A DNA stretch of 34,300 bases from Chromatiales bacterium (GTDB lineage Bacteria; Pseudomonadota; Gammaproteobacteria; UBA6429; Thiohalophilaceae), in NCBI GenBank assembly GCA_027032075.1, contig JALVOC010000107.1, forward strand, positions 1-34,300, given 5' to 3'. Positions 1 through 9,317 of this stretch are shown here, piece by piece. The position numbers and the translations under genes are program-made. Below the pieces are notes generated by a model. That model made no database searches, was not told where the DNA came from, and worked only from the letters and a program-made list of their open reading frames with translations. Every line of letters starts with the position of its first letter. Position 1 is the stretch's first letter.

Positions 1-1003
1 GTGGGGGTTCGGCCGGTGGCGGCGTGGCAGGGTGCCTGGCCTTTTCTATGGTGGAGTCGAGCGAGGCCAGAAATTCCGACTCAAAATTATCTTTTGCCAA
101 CGTCGTCTCGCTGGAGACAGGAATGTGACTGAAAAAGTCATCGAGGGATTGATCCGTGTCTGCCTCAGTGACAGCAGCGGTTTGCCCGCGATCATCCTCT
201 GCGTCAACGGAGCGCGCGCTTGCAGCAGGGGGCGTGGTGGCCGGTTTTTCGTCATTCGTTTCGATCACCTGGCTGAGCTGGGAGTTCATCTCCGCAAGGA
301 TGTCATCGATATCCTTTTCTTCATGGAGCAATTCATCCGGATCGACATATTCGTAGCGTGAAGCAGAATCGGCCGCTGGCTGCGTATTCTGCTGGAGCAT
401 GCCGGATTCCGCTTCTTCATTGTCTTCCTGTACGTCTTCCTGCGGGGCATGGCCAAGCGGTGTTTTTCCCTTGTCACTCTCCTGATCATGTTCTTCACTG
501 ATCATGCTGAAAAGATCGGCAGGGAAATCATCCATCTTGATGATTTCTGTTTCCTCCTCCCGTGCGTGAAGATCATTTTCCTCATCTTCTTCACTTGGTT
601 CTTCAGGCAGGTCGTTTTCATCCAGCTTCTCCAGCCAGGAATCGTCCTTGTCGAAATCTTCCGTATCACGCGTATAGGCGAACAACTCAATATCTATTTC
701 ATCGTTATCCGGCAGCGGTGCTTTTTTCGGGGGCTCAGGCGGGTTGTCTGTTTTCACCCTGGCAGCGGGGGTTGTGGCGACAGGGGCTGGCGGCGGTTTG
801 CTGGCAGCGGTTTTAACCGCAGGGGCGGTTTTTCGTTTAACGGCTGTTTTTGCCGCCGCGGGTTGCGGTTTTTTTTCGTGCAGGTACTTTCTGGCATCGA
901 AAACCTGTTTGCACTGGCCGCAGCGCACCTTCCCCTGCGCGACGTCGAGTTGCGGTTTGGTGATGCGAAAACAGGTTTGGCAATGAGGGCAGCAGGTGAA
1001 CAT
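1..1003 (-). CDS. Zinc-ribbon (MJ0042/DUF3426-type) protein, 3' end outside window
   Basis: The frame opens with ATG at 1003 and stays open to the window edge, giving 334 visible residues. The N-terminus carries two CXXC pairs (C5/C8 and C28/C31) about 20 residues apart, the zinc-ribbon pattern of the MJ0042 finger family. It is followed by a long low-complexity region rich in Ala, Pro, Lys, then Asp and Glu. Family members usually end with a membrane helix and a DUF3426 domain; that part would lie beyond the window and cannot be confirmed. The gene follows prmA by 108 bases on the same strand, an order common in gammaproteobacteria (prmA, zinc-ribbon protein, often dusB-fis). The biochemical role is not established. 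Recognition rests on the zinc ribbon, the acidic linker and the neighbour. Confidence 0.85.
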   Translation of the reverse strand, partial: MFTCCPHCQTCFRITKPQLDVAQGKVRCGQCKQVFDARKYLHEKKPQPAAAKTAVKRKTAPAVKTAASKPPPAPVATTPAARVKTDNPPEPPKKAPLPDNDEIDIELFAYTRDTEDFDKDDSWLEKLDENDLPEEPSEEDEENDLHAREEETEIIKMDDFPADLFSMISEEHDQESDKGKTPLGHAPQEDVQEDNEEAESGMLQQNTQPAADSASRYEYVDPDELLHEEKDIDDILAEMNSQLSQVIETNDEKPATTPPAASARSVDAEDDRGQTAAVTEADTDQSLDDFFSHIPVSSETTLAKDNFESEFLASLDSTIEKARHPATPPPAEPP

Positions 1004-1111
1004 CCGTTATGACAACATTAAATTCCAGGGGACAATAGGGCAGTATAAAAACTTGACCGGGTTTAGACAATCAAACAAAAAGTGGGTTTTTATGCCCTTT
1101 CTTCCCTGAGA

Positions 1112-1999
1112 TCAGTTGCCGCTTTTCCGCTTCCCCGCCAGGCAGACCCACTCTTCCTCCCGGCGGTGGATCTGAAGAGTGAAATCGGCAGCATAGTGTT
1201 GCATAACGGCGTCGGCCTGGGTATGGAGAATGCCGGAGAGCACGATACGACCGCCGGGCTCGAGCAGGTGGGCAAAAGCCGGGGCCAGCTCCATCAGGGG
1301 CTCGGCGAGAATGTTGGCCAGCAACAGGGCAACCGGCGGGGTGTCGAGGTCGCCTGGCAGGCAGGCGTCGAGACGGTTTTGCACCCGGTTTTTTTCAGCG
1401 TTGTCGCAGGTGGCGATGAGTGCCTGGGGATCGGTATCCACCGCATGAACATGCCGGGCACCCAGGAGGCAGGCGGCAATGGCCAGAATGCCTGAGCCAC
1501 AACCATAGTCGACAACCTCCTTCTCCCGCGGTGGATGGGCGTCGAGCCAGCGCAGGCACATCGCGGTGGTGGGGTGGGTGCCGCTACCAAAGGCCAGTCC
1601 GGGATCCAGCAGGATATTGACGGCATCCGGTTGCGGCGGGGTGTAACCGCTCGGGCAGATCCACAGCTGTTTCCCAAAGCGCATGGGTTTGAAATCGTCC
1701 ATCCAGGCGCGGATCCAGTCGCGATCCTCGAGCGGATTGAGGTGCCAGTCGGGCAGGGGCGTATCGCCAAGCTGTCGTTGCAGGTGGCCGAGAACGGCCG
1801 GGATGTCGGCATCGCTATCAAACAGCCCGATGACGCGGGTGCTGCGCCAAAGGGGGGTTGCGCCCTGCGGGGGTTCATACAGCGGCTGATCGGCGGCATC
1901 CTGCAGGGTCACCGCGGCTGCGCCGCTTTCGTGCAGGAGATCGGACAGCCGTTCGGCATCTTCCGGTGTTGTTTCCAGTTCAAGTTGCAGCCAGGGCAC
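1112..1999 (-). CDS. prmA: Ribosomal protein L11 methyltransferase
   Basis: PrmA trimethylates ribosomal protein L11 with S-adenosylmethionine in the cytoplasm. The 295-residue product has the usual family length. An N-terminal substrate-recognition domain starts MPWLQLELETT, close to the E. coli protein. It is followed by the conserved DPGLAFGSGTHPTT segment (residues 132-145), the Rossmann SAM-binding motif VDYGCGSG (about 163-170), and the LLANILAEPL segment that plays the NPPY-like role. The start is GTG at 1999; no good ribosome binding site is visible, but the start fits the family N-terminus. A 7-bp stem (2035-2041 with 2048-2054) lies in the gap from ccmI without a following T tract, so it does not look like a terminator. 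Its place directly behind ccmI rather than accBC is slightly unusual. Confidence 0.96.
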   Translation of the reverse strand: MPWLQLELETTPEDAERLSDLLHESGAAAVTLQDAADQPLYEPPQGATPLWRSTRVIGLFDSDADIPAVLGHLQRQLGDTPLPDWHLNPLEDRDWIRAWMDDFKPMRFGKQLWICPSGYTPPQPDAVNILLDPGLAFGSGTHPTTAMCLRWLDAHPPREKEVVDYGCGSGILAIAACLLGARHVHAVDTDPQALIATCDNAEKNRVQNRLDACLPGDLDTPPVALLLANILAEPLMELAPAFAHLLEPGGRIVLSGILHTQADAVMQHYAADFTLQIHRREEEWVCLAGKRKSGN

Positions 2000-2055
2000 G
2001 GGATCTATCGTGATTTGCCGGGAAGGGAGGAATCGCCGGAACGGTGATTCCGGCT

Positions 2056-3327
2056 TCAGTGAACCTGCTGGTCAATCATGAGGTTGAGATTCAGTTTCCC
2101 GCCGGTGGCAACCACCTGGCTGCGGCCTTGCAGATCCCCGGCCTGGGGTTCGGCGGTGCCGCTTTTCGAGATGCGGGCACTGACGTAAACCTTTTTAAAG
2201 CTGGAGAGGCGGGCCTTGGGGGTCATCGCCATGCTGTCATCCAGCGTGACTTCAACGGGCAGATCCCTGACCTGTTTGCGTACGACGGCCAGCGGCATTG
2301 GCGGGCCGTTGGCGGCGCGGGCGAAGATGAATACGGTGTCTTCCGGCCTGGCGTGGTCGATGAAGCGGGGATCCAGGGCCACTTTTACCGTGAGTTCGGT
2401 GGCGGTGGTATTTTTCGGTTTGGCTTTTTCACTGCCGCTTACACTGACCGCTCCGCCGTTTTCCTCCAGTGCCTGCCTGGCCATGTCGATGCGTTTTTGC
2501 AGTTCACGTGCGCCCTCACTGCCATCTTCATGCATTTTCAGCAGACGTTGCCAGTAATCGATGGCGGCCTGATACTGGCCCGACTGGAACTTGGCGGCAC
2601 CGGCCAGCCAGAGTGATTTGGGATGCATGGGCTGCAAGCGGAGAGCCTTGAGTACCAGTTCTTCCGGTTTGCCCTGCATGTTGCCGCCCCGCTTCATCGC
2701 CAGTGCTTCGGCGTAATCGGTGAGCAGCCGGGGATCGTCGCCATTGAGTTTTATTGCCCGCTCATAGGCCTCTGCCGCCTCGCCAAAACGCTGCATATAC
2801 ATGTAAGAACGGGCAAGCAGCGGCCAGCCTTCCGCATCGTCGGGGTTTTGCTGCAGGCGCGCCTCCAGCTTGCGCACCATTTCATTGACGTCAACAGCAT
2901 CTCCCTGATTGCGGGTGCTGACATGTCTGGCGCCATTGCCGGTTTTGCCGGCAAGTATTTCCGGCAGTTCGGCCGGCCCGAGCAGGCCGTAAAAGCCAAG
3001 GGCGAGCAGTGGCACCATGAAGCCGATGGCAACCGCGAGGGTGGGTGATTTCTGCTTTTGCGGGACGGTTTCGCTGCGGCTGGTTTCCGCAGTGTCGATA
3101 TCCTGCAACAGGCTTTTTTCCAGTTCCTTGCGGGCCTGCTCTTTTTGCTCCGGAGAAAGATCGGTATCACTGTCTTCCTCCAGTTCCGCCAGGCGCTGTT
3201 GGTAGATTGCCAGATTGAGTTCGTTGTGCAGGGTTTCGGAAACCTTATAGCGGCCAAGCAGCGGTGGCAGAATGAAATACAATCCGGCCAGCACCATGAG
3301 AACGGCAAGCGTAATAAATAACGTCAT
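2056..3327 (-). CDS. ccmI: Cytochrome c maturation protein CcmI (CycH), TPR-containing apocytochrome chaperone
   Basis: CcmI binds the C-terminus of unfolded apocytochrome c and delivers it to the CcmF/CcmH haem ligation complex. The 423-residue product starts with a membrane helix (residues 2-23). A cytoplasmic segment rich in Glu and Lys follows, then a second helix (about 96-116). The periplasmic part begins with TPR-like helices (about 150-290, for example PLLARSYMYMQRFGEAAEAY) and ends with the beta-rich CcmI C-terminal domain (VKVALDP... VFIFARAANGPPMPLAVVRK). It is the separate long form, in contrast to E. coli, where it is fused to CcmH. The gap to ccmH is 2 bases, so the two are co-translated. 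Chaperone demand should be high given the many apocytochromes encoded to the right. Confidence 0.95.
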   Translation of the reverse strand: MTLFITLAVLMVLAGLYFILPPLLGRYKVSETLHNELNLAIYQQRLAELEEDSDTDLSPEQKEQARKELEKSLLQDIDTAETSRSETVPQKQKSPTLAVAIGFMVPLLALGFYGLLGPAELPEILAGKTGNGARHVSTRNQGDAVDVNEMVRKLEARLQQNPDDAEGWPLLARSYMYMQRFGEAAEAYERAIKLNGDDPRLLTDYAEALAMKRGGNMQGKPEELVLKALRLQPMHPKSLWLAGAAKFQSGQYQAAIDYWQRLLKMHEDGSEGARELQKRIDMARQALEENGGAVSVSGSEKAKPKNTTATELTVKVALDPRFIDHARPEDTVFIFARAANGPPMPLAVVRKQVRDLPVEVTLDDSMAMTPKARLSSFKKVYVSARISKSGTAEPQAGDLQGRSQVVATGGKLNLNLMIDQQVH

Positions 3328-3329
3328 GG

Positions 3330-3800
3330 TCAGCCTTCCCCTTTCTCATTTTTCAGCAGTTGTTGCAGGCGTTGTTGTTCTTCCGTGGAGAGTTCCGTGT
3401 TGCCCTGTTTGTTCCCTGAACGGATCACGCGGAAGAGGATGATCAGACCGATGAGCACCAGCACGAAAGGGCCGAACCACAGGAGATAAGTGGTGGTCTT
3501 GACCGGCGGGCGGTAGAGCACGAAGTCGCCATAGCGGTTGGTCATGAAATCGATGATTTCCTCGTCAGTGGCGTCGTTCTGGATCATCTTGTAAAGCTCG
3601 CGGCGTAAATCCAGCGCCAGTTCTGCGTTGGAATCCGCGATCGACTGGTTCTGGCAGACGAGGCAACGCAGCTCCTCTCCAAAGTGTTTGAAACGCGCCT
3701 CCTTGGCGGGATCGTCAAACTCGAAGGCGACGATAGCTGCCTGGGCCGGCAGCATCAAAACCAGTAAAAGAGCACAACTGAGAAAGTGTGGTAGACGCAT
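3330..3800 (-). CDS. ccmH: Cytochrome c maturation protein CcmH (CcmL), thiol reductant
   Basis: CcmH works with CcmG to keep the CXXCH cysteines of apocytochromes reduced for haem ligation. The 156-residue protein has a signal peptide (about 1-21, ending AQAA). The family signature LRCLVCQNQSIADSNA follows, with redox cysteines C46 and C49 on a three-helix bundle. A C-terminal membrane helix (LLWFGPFVLVLIGLIILF) and a short basic tail complete it. The length matches the separate CcmH of Pseudomonas-type clusters. It lies 2 bases from both ccmI and ccmG and is certainly part of the same operon. Confidence 0.96.
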   Translation of the reverse strand: MRLPHFLSCALLLVLMLPAQAAIVAFEFDDPAKEARFKHFGEELRCLVCQNQSIADSNAELALDLRRELYKMIQNDATDEEIIDFMTNRYGDFVLYRPPVKTTTYLLWFGPFVLVLIGLIILFRVIRSGNKQGNTELSTEEQQRLQQLLKNEKGEG

Positions 3801-3802
3801 GA

Positions 3803-4333
3803 TTATTCCGCCTGCAGTTTCTGGATAATGGGTAACAGGGTGGAGTTCCAGACTTCCGGTTGAAGCGGACCGACGTGTTTGTAGCGGATCACCCCTTTTT
3901 TGTCGATGACGAAGGTTTCCGGCACGCCGTAAACCCCCCAGTCCATGCCGGTGCGGCCGTTGAGATCATGCCCGATGACGGTGTAGGGGTTTCCGCCATA
4001 CTGCGCCAGCCAGCGTATGGCGTCATCGCGCTCATCCTTGTAGTTCAGGCCGTAGATGGTGATGATGTTTTTGCCCGCCAGCTGCATGAGAAACGGGTGC
4101 TCGGAACGGCAGGCGGCACACCAGCTTGCCCACACGTTCAACAACGAGACCTTGCCGGCAAAGTCCTCGTTGCTGAAGTTCTTTTCGGGTTCATAGAGCC
4201 GCGGCAGGGTGAAGGCCGGTGCCGGTTTGCCGATCAGTGGCGAAGGGACCAGCTTGGGGTCGCGGGTGAGACCGATACCGAGAAATATCGCCAGGACAAT
4301 AAAAATTCCAAGGGGAACAAGATAACGCGCCAT
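3803..4333 (-). CDS. ccmG: Thiol:disulfide interchange protein CcmG (DsbE)
   Basis: CcmG is a membrane-anchored periplasmic thioredoxin-like protein that passes electrons from DsbD/CcdA to CcmH or apocytochrome. The 176-residue product has an N-terminal anchor (residues 4-22). The thioredoxin fold carries the active site WASWCAACRSEHP with C72 and C75. The cis-proline loop is in GVPETFVIDKKG, close to the acidic residues usual in CcmG. The WCAAC dipeptide differs a little from the WCPxC or WCVxC seen in well-studied homologues but is compatible with a reducing thioredoxin. It starts at ATG 4333. The 100 bases between ccmF and this gene hold a weak hairpin (4384-4409, one bulge) without a T tract, which may tune expression or be meaningless. 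Confidence 0.95.
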   Translation of the reverse strand: MARYLVPLGIFIVLAIFLGIGLTRDPKLVPSPLIGKPAPAFTLPRLYEPEKNFSNEDFAGKVSLLNVWASWCAACRSEHPFLMQLAGKNIITIYGLNYKDERDDAIRWLAQYGGNPYTVIGHDLNGRTGMDWGVYGVPETFVIDKKGVIRYKHVGPLQPEVWNSTLLPIIQKLQAE

Positions 4334-4433
4334 GCTTTAACCTGATTCGGGTAACGTTGAAATCGCGGGGGGCACGGGGGCTCGCAGGGGAATATCCTGC
4401 ATTCCCTGCCGCCTACCGTGGAGTGAAGTTGAT

Positions 4434-6437
4434 TTACGCCTGACCACTGACAGCTGCCTGTTTCAATCGGGTCACGGCCCGGGTTTTGAGCTCTTTTACC
4501 GGCAGACGGTAGCGTTTGTCGGTTGCCGCGAGCAGTCCGCCAAACGCCATGATGAGGGAGCCGAGCCAGATCCAGCGGATGAAAGGTTTGTAATAGATCC
4601 GCACCGCCCAGGCATTGCTGTCGGGCAGGGGTTCCCCGAGAGAGACATACAGATCCCGGAACAATCCGGCATCGATCGAGGCTTCGGTCATCGGCCGGCT
4701 TTGCACATAATAAAAGCGTTTCTCGGGTGTCAGCAGGGCAATGGCTTTTCCTTCGCGGCTGACGTGGATTCGTCCGACATTGGACTGGTAATTCGGCCCT
4801 TCACTGTTGTTGATGCTTTCGAATCGGAAACTGTAACCGGCCAGTTCAACGGTTTCCCCCGGCGCCAGCCGCACATCATGTTCCACGCTGTAGGCGCTGG
4901 TGAGAGTGACGCCAATAGTGAAAACCGCAATGCCGAGATGGGCAACGCTCATGCTGTAGAATTCCCGCGGCAGGCTGCTCAATCCCTGCCAGATACCGCC
5001 TGGCTTGTTTTTCAGCCGGGCGCGCACATCGGCTGCCACGGTCAACACCACCCAGAATGCCAGGGAGATGCTGAGGGTGACGCCAAAAGTGATTTCCCGG
5101 TAGAGGGCGTACAGGAACAGCAGGCTGAGCAACACGCTGGCAGCCACTACCGGTCCGAGGCGTTTGCCCAGACGGGCGGGATCGTCCTTTTTCCAGCGGG
5201 CGTGGGGGCCGACACCCAGCAGTGCCAGGAGCACCAGCATGATGGGTACGAACACGCTGTTGAAATAGGGCGGGCCGACAGAAATCTTGCCGAGTCCGAG
5301 CGCATCCAGGATCAGCGGATAGACGGTGCCGAGCAGGATGGTGGCGGTGACCACCACCAGCAGGACATTGTTTGCCAGCAGCAGGGTTTCACGCGAGAGC
5401 AACTGGAACCCGCCCACGCTTTTCACCGCCGGCGCCCGCCAGGCATACAGGCTCAAGGAACCGCCGATCACCACCGCCAGGAAGAGGAGAATAAAGACGC
5501 CGCGGGCTGGATCGGTGGCGAAGGCGTGGACAGAGGTGAGTACGCCTGAACGCACCAGGAACGTTCCCAGCAGGCTGAGGGAAAAGGCGAAAATGGCCAG
5601 CAACACGGTCCAGCTTTTGAAACTGTTGCGCTTTTCGGCCACCGCCAGGGAATGCATCAGCGCGGTGCCGACCAGCCAGGGCATGAAGGAGGCGTTTTCC
5701 ACCGGATCCCAGAACCACCAGCCGCCCCAGCCCAGTTCGTAATAGGCCCACCAGCTGCCCAGGGCGATGCCGATGGTGAGAAACAGCCAGGCCACGGCTG
5801 TCCAGGGCCGGGACCAGCGTGCCCAGGCGGCATCCAGATGACCGCCGATGAGGGCGGCGACGGCAAAGGCGAACGCAACAGAAAAACCGACATACCCCAT
5901 GTAGAGCATGGGCGGATGCAACACCAGGCCGGGATCCTGCAGCAGCGGGTTCAGGTCGCGGCCGTTGGCCGGGATCATGGCGAGCGGGATGCGCTCGAAG
6001 GGGTTGGAGGTCAGCAGCATGAACAGCAGGAAGCCGATGCTGATCATGCCCATGACGGCGATCACCCGCGCGACGGTGTCCTGGGGGAGACTGCGGCTGA
6101 AGGCTGCGACAGCGACGGTCCACATGGAGAGCAGCAGGGTCCAGAGCAGTAATGATCCTTCGTGCGCCCCCCAGACCGCCGAGATGCGGTAGGCGAGGGG
6201 CAGGGCCGAGTTGGAGTTGGTCGCCACGTAAACCAGGCTGAAATCATTGCTGATGAATGCATTCGTCAGTGCGCCGAAAGCGATGGCAATGAAGAAGAAC
6301 TGGCCCCAGGCGGCACGGCGGGCGACAGCCATCCAGCCGGGTTTCCCCCAGGCGGCGCCGAGCAGCGGGAGGGTGCTTTGTACCAGTGCCAGACACAGGG
6401 CAAGGATGAGGGCAAAATGACCTATCTCGGCAATCAT
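4434..6437 (-). CDS. ccmF: Haem lyase subunit CcmF
   Basis: CcmF is the multi-spanning core of the cytochrome c haem lyase; it takes haem from holo-CcmE and, with CcmH and CcmI, attaches it to CXXCH cysteines. The 667-residue length is typical. Many membrane helices are visible. The tryptophan-rich WWD haem-handling motif ([18 protein letters not shown]) lies at about residues 238-254, and a periplasmic [11 protein letters not shown] segment precedes it. A large periplasmic domain near the C-terminus and a last helix ([18 protein letters not shown]) complete the family plan. The start codon overlaps the stop of ccmE by 4 bases (ATGA at 6434-6437), a translational coupling. Confidence 0.97.
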   Translation of the reverse strand: MIAEIGHFALILALCLALVQSTLPLLGAAWGKPGWMAVARRAAWGQFFFIAIAFGALTNAFISNDFSLVYVATNSNSALPLAYRISAVWGAHEGSLLLWTLLLSMWTVAVAAFSRSLPQDTVARVIAVMGMISIGFLLFMLLTSNPFERIPLAMIPANGRDLNPLLQDPGLVLHPPMLYMGYVGFSVAFAFAVAALIGGHLDAAWARWSRPWTAVAWLFLTIGIALGSWWAYYELGWGGWWFWDPVENASFMPWLVGTALMHSLAVAEKRNSFKSWTVLLAIFAFSLSLLGTFLVRSGVLTSVHAFATDPARGVFILLFLAVVIGGSLSLYAWRAPAVKSVGGFQLLSRETLLLANNVLLVVVTATILLGTVYPLILDALGLGKISVGPPYFNSVFVPIMLVLLALLGVGPHARWKKDDPARLGKRLGPVVAASVLLSLLFLYALYREITFGVTLSISLAFWVVLTVAADVRARLKNKPGGIWQGLSSLPREFYSMSVAHLGIAVFTIGVTLTSAYSVEHDVRLAPGETVELAGYSFRFESINNSEGPNYQSNVGRIHVSREGKAIALLTPEKRFYYVQSRPMTEASIDAGLFRDLYVSLGEPLPDSNAWAVRIYYKPFIRWIWLGSLIMAFGGLLAATDKRYRLPVKELKTRAVTRLKQAAVSGQA

Positions 6438-6922
6438 GGCTGCTGACTTCCTTGCGGGGTGGTGGTGGAGCGGGTCTGTTTCGCCTGGGCGTCCTCGATG
6501 GCCTTGGCGGCTTCGGGCGGCATGTAGTTCTCATCATGCTTGGCGAGCACCTCGTCTGCGATGAAGACTCCGTCGTCACGTAATTTGCCGAGGGCGACGA
6601 TCCCCTGCCCTTCGCGGAACAGGTCCGGCAGAATGCCGTTGTAGATCACCGCAACCTTTTTGTCGGTATCGGTGACTTCAAAATAGACATCCAGGTTGTC
6701 CTTGTTGCGTTTGACCGAGCCTTCCGCAACCAGCCCGCCGAGGCGAAAGACGTGGTTCTTCGGTGCTTCACCCGAGAGGATCTGGGTGGGGCTGTAGAAC
6801 AGGTTGATGTTTTCTTTCAGGGCCACGGTGGCCAGCGCTACGGCGGCACCGATGCCGGTGATCAACAGACTGATCAGGGCCAGGCGTTTCCGGCGTTGCG
6901 GGTGTTTGGGTAGGAGTCGCAT
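6434..6922 (-). CDS. ccmE: Haem chaperone CcmE
   Basis: CcmE is the periplasmic haem chaperone that binds haem covalently through a histidine before handing it to CcmF. The 162-residue protein has a basic N-terminus and one membrane anchor (about residues 14-34). The OB-fold follows, with the loop [13 protein letters not shown] containing the haem-binding H129 and the nearby Y133. It ends in a flexible polar tail. It is the standard His-type CcmE rather than the Cys-type variant of archaea and some deltaproteobacteria. It begins 52 bases after ccmD and overlaps ccmF by 4 bases. Confidence 0.97.
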   Translation of the reverse strand: MRLLPKHPQRRKRLALISLLITGIGAAVALATVALKENINLFYSPTQILSGEAPKNHVFRLGGLVAEGSVKRNKDNLDVYFEVTDTDKKVAVIYNGILPDLFREGQGIVALGKLRDDGVFIADEVLAKHDENYMPPEAAKAIEDAQAKQTRSTTTPQGSQQP

Positions 6923-6974
6923 CAGTTTTCAATCTCTTTTGGTTGTCACGGCTTATGCGTGGGACAGCAACAAC

Positions 6975-7148
6975 TCACTGGTTGTTCCCCTGTGGTGGTG
7001 ATTGCCTGAATTTACGTTTCAGCCGGGCCAGCAGCTGTTTCTGGCGTTGCCGCGGAAGGATCACGTTCCATAGCAAAATGATCAGCGCCAGACCGTAGGA
7101 GGTCCAGACATAAAAGGCGTAGCCGCCCATGTGGAAAAATTCATTCAT
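6975..7148 (-). CDS. ccmD: Haem exporter protein CcmD (57 aa)
   Basis: This small gene encodes 57 residues beginning MNEFFHMGGYAFYVWTSYGL. It has one membrane helix (about residues 13-31) and a strongly basic C-terminal stretch (PRQRQKQLLARLKRKFR), exactly the plan of CcmD. CcmD stabilises CcmABC bound to holo-CcmE and helps release haem-loaded CcmE. The start ATG at 7148 shares one base with the stop of ccmC (TGATG), so the two are translationally coupled. Position between ccmC and ccmE is canonical. Confidence 0.93.
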   Translation of the reverse strand: MNEFFHMGGYAFYVWTSYGLALIILLWNVILPRQRQKQLLARLKRKFRQSPPQGNNQ

Positions 7149-7888
7149 CAGGATGACTCCGTGACCATCTGCTTGACCCAGGTGCTGTTGCGTTCCCGTT
7201 CCAGAATTTCGCCGCGCGCCCGCATCAGCACGGTGAGGCCGAAATAGAGCTTGAAGGCGAAAAACATGATCATAAGCGGGATCAGCATGCTGGTGTCCAT
7301 CGCCGGTTTGTCAAAGCGGGTGACGGTCGGACCCTGGTGCAGGGTGTTCCACCATTCCACCGAGTAGTGAATGATGGGGATGTTGACCACACCCACCAGC
7401 GCCAGCACGGCGCAGGCATTGGCGGCAGTGCGTTTGTCTTCGATTGCCGATTGCAGGGCGATAAAACCGAGATAGAGAAACAGCAGGATCAGTTCCGAGG
7501 TCAGGCGTGCGTCCCAGATCCACCAGGTGCCCCACATGGGCTTTCCCCACAAAGAGCCGGTCACCAGCGCCAGGAAGGTGAAAGCGGCACCGAGCGGTGC
7601 AGCGCTGGAGGCGACGATGTCGGCCATTTTTATTTTCCAGATCAGGCCGATGGCGCCTGCGCCTGCCATCACCATGTAGACAAACATCGACATCCAGGCA
7701 GCGGGGACATGGATATAGATAATGCGGTAACTTTCCCCCTGCTGATAATCCGTGGGGGCGACCACCAGGCCGGTATAGAGACCTGCCAGCATCAGCAGCA
7801 GAGTGGACCATCCCAGCCAGGGGATCAGTCGGCCGGCAAAATGGTAAAAATGTTTTGGTGAGGCGAGTTTGTGTAAAAACGACCACAT
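7148..7888 (-). CDS. ccmC: Haem handling protein CcmC
   Basis: CcmC presents haem to CcmE on the periplasmic side of the inner membrane. Six helices are visible, with the WWD motif WGTWWIWDARLTSE at about residues 119-132. From ATG 7888 the flanking haem-ligand histidines fall at H60 (YIHVP) and H184 (TLHQG), the same numbers as in E. coli CcmC, which supports this start. An alternative TTG at 7894 would add two residues and has a better spaced GGA upstream, so the start is slightly uncertain. The gap of 104 bases from ccmB is the largest inside the ccmA-E part of the cluster. Confidence 0.96.
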   Translation of the reverse strand: MWSFLHKLASPKHFYHFAGRLIPWLGWSTLLLMLAGLYTGLVVAPTDYQQGESYRIIYIHVPAAWMSMFVYMVMAGAGAIGLIWKIKMADIVASSAAPLGAAFTFLALVTGSLWGKPMWGTWWIWDARLTSELILLFLYLGFIALQSAIEDKRTAANACAVLALVGVVNIPIIHYSVEWWNTLHQGPTVTRFDKPAMDTSMLIPLMIMFFAFKLYFGLTVLMRARGEILERERNSTWVKQMVTESS

Positions 7889-7992
7889 AATCAATTAATT
7901 TCCGGCGGCACGATAAATTCAGATGTGTCTGGATTTGAACAAGTTCGCGATTCTAGCATGGGCGGATTATTTCTCCTATTGATGCGGATCAC

Positions 7993-8673
7993 TCAGCGCA
8001 GGCTGATCCGCAGCGCTGCCGCAATGGCGAACGGGGCCAGGGTCAGCGCCAGCGCCAGCAGGGCGGCAAGGAAAAACAGCTGACCCCTGATGCTCAGATC
8101 GGCCGCCGCGGTGGCGATGGCGTTACTGGCAAAAATCAGTACCGGAATATAGAGCGGCAACACCAGCAGGGAGAGCAGCACTCCGCCCCGGCGCAGACCG
8201 ACGGTCAGGGCGACACCAATCGCGCCAACCAGGCTGAGTACCGGTGTGCCCAGCGCCAGGGTGGCGAGCAGGGCAGGCATGGCGTCGCTTGGCAAATAGA
8301 GCAATATCCCCAGCAGCGGCGCCAGAATGATCAGCGGCACCCCGGTGACCAGCCAGTGGGCGATGACTTTTCCCAATACCAGCAGGGAAATGGGGTGCGG
8401 GCTCAACAGCAGTTGTTCCAGGGCGCCGTCCTCAAAATCAGAACGGAAAATACTGTCGAGTGACAGCATCGTGGCCAGCAAGGCCGCGACCCAGATAACC
8501 CCCGGCGCCAGGGTTTGCAGCACTTTTTCCTCCGGGCTGACTGCCAGCGGAAACAGGCTGGTAACGATGATGAAAAACAGCAAAGGGTTGGTGATCTCGG
8601 AACGGGTGCGTAACGCCAGGGTGAGATCACGTTTCAGAATAGTGAAAAAAGCAGACAACAAAGAGGTTTTCAT
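7993..8673 (-). CDS. ccmB: Haem exporter membrane subunit CcmB
   Basis: CcmB is the membrane subunit of the CcmAB ABC-type complex that releases holo-CcmE from CcmC/CcmD. The 226-residue product begins with a short cytoplasmic helix (LKRDLTLALRTRSEITNPLLFF), followed by about six hydrophobic helices. It carries the family segment SDFEDGALEQLLLSPHP, the coupling region to the ATPase. The start ATG at 8673 overlaps the stop of ccmA by 4 bases. Length and order are typical. Confidence 0.96.
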   Translation of the reverse strand: MKTSLLSAFFTILKRDLTLALRTRSEITNPLLFFIIVTSLFPLAVSPEEKVLQTLAPGVIWVAALLATMLSLDSIFRSDFEDGALEQLLLSPHPISLLVLGKVIAHWLVTGVPLIILAPLLGILLYLPSDAMPALLATLALGTPVLSLVGAIGVALTVGLRRGGVLLSLLVLPLYIPVLIFASNAIATAAADLSIRGQLFFLAALLALALTLAPFAIAAALRISLR

Positions 8674-9317
8674 GCAGCCAGGTTCAAACTCGATAGATGG
8701 TCTTCAGACAGGTCCAGAGGGTGATGGGAGGTGAGGATGGCCATCCCTCCCTGCAGGACGTGATGCGTGATCATTTCCTCGATCTGCTGCTGTCCCTGGA
8801 TATCGATGGCAGTGAAGGGTTCGTCGAGGATCCACAGCGGTGCGGGGGTGATCAACAGCCGCGCCAGTGCCACCCGGCGGCATTGGCCGGCTGACAGGGT
8901 TCGGGCCGGGACGTCCTCAAAGCCGAACAGACCCACCCGGGCGAGCGCCTCGTCCTCGGTGATGTCATTGCTGAAGAGGCTCATGGCGCGGGCGACACGC
9001 AGATTTTCCAGCGGAGTAAGCTCCCCCTTGACCCCGTGGTTGTGGCCGATATAGGCCAGGTTCCCGAGGTAGTTGCTGCGTTGTTCCTGAATGTCGGTGT
9101 CGTTCCAGTAGATGGCGCCGTCATCGGGCAGCCGCAGGCCACAAAGGATCCGCAGCAGGGTGGTTTTGCCACTGCCGTTGGGACCTTCGATCTGCAGCGC
9201 CTGCCCCGGGGCGAGTTTGAAATTCAGTCCGGAAAAAAGGCTGCGATCCTCCCGCGTGCAGCTCAGGTTGCGGATCTCCAGTCCCTGGAAAGAGGCGTTA
9301 TTTTCTTCTGTGGTCAT
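8670..9317 (-). CDS. ccmA: Cytochrome c biogenesis ATP-binding protein CcmA
   Basis: CcmA is the ATPase that drives release of haem-loaded CcmE. All nucleotide-binding motifs are visible: Walker A GPNGSGKTT (from about residue 45), the signature LSAGQCRRVALARLL, Walker B WILDEPFTAID and the switch histidine in LTSHHPLD. The ATG at 9317 gives 215 residues; a GTG two codons upstream (9323) is possible, but ATG with a TGAG-type site in front is preferred. It is the first gene of the leftward ccm cluster, so the promoter should lie in the gap to its right, before or inside the palindromic element there. I found no convincing promoter: a TGGCAC on this strand near 9408-9413 lacks the matching -12 element. 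Confidence 0.96.
   Translation of the reverse strand: MTTEENNASFQGLEIRNLSCTREDRSLFSGLNFKLAPGQALQIEGPNGSGKTTLLRILCGLRLPDDGAIYWNDTDIQEQRSNYLGNLAYIGHNHGVKGELTPLENLRVARAMSLFSNDITEDEALARVGLFGFEDVPARTLSAGQCRRVALARLLITPAPLWILDEPFTAIDIQGQQQIEEMITHHVLQGGMAILTSHHPLDLSEDHLSSLNLAA

Noticed and set aside
2035-2054. Stem-loop between ccmI and prmA as terminator
   Set aside because: A 7-bp stem with no T tract on the minus strand; prmA would still be read from the ccm transcript or its own promoter.
4701-5549. 282-residue plus-strand frame opposite ccmF
   Set aside because: Antisense shadow of ccmF: His/Gln/Gly-rich low-complexity translation, no ribosome site, and overlap with a well-supported gene.
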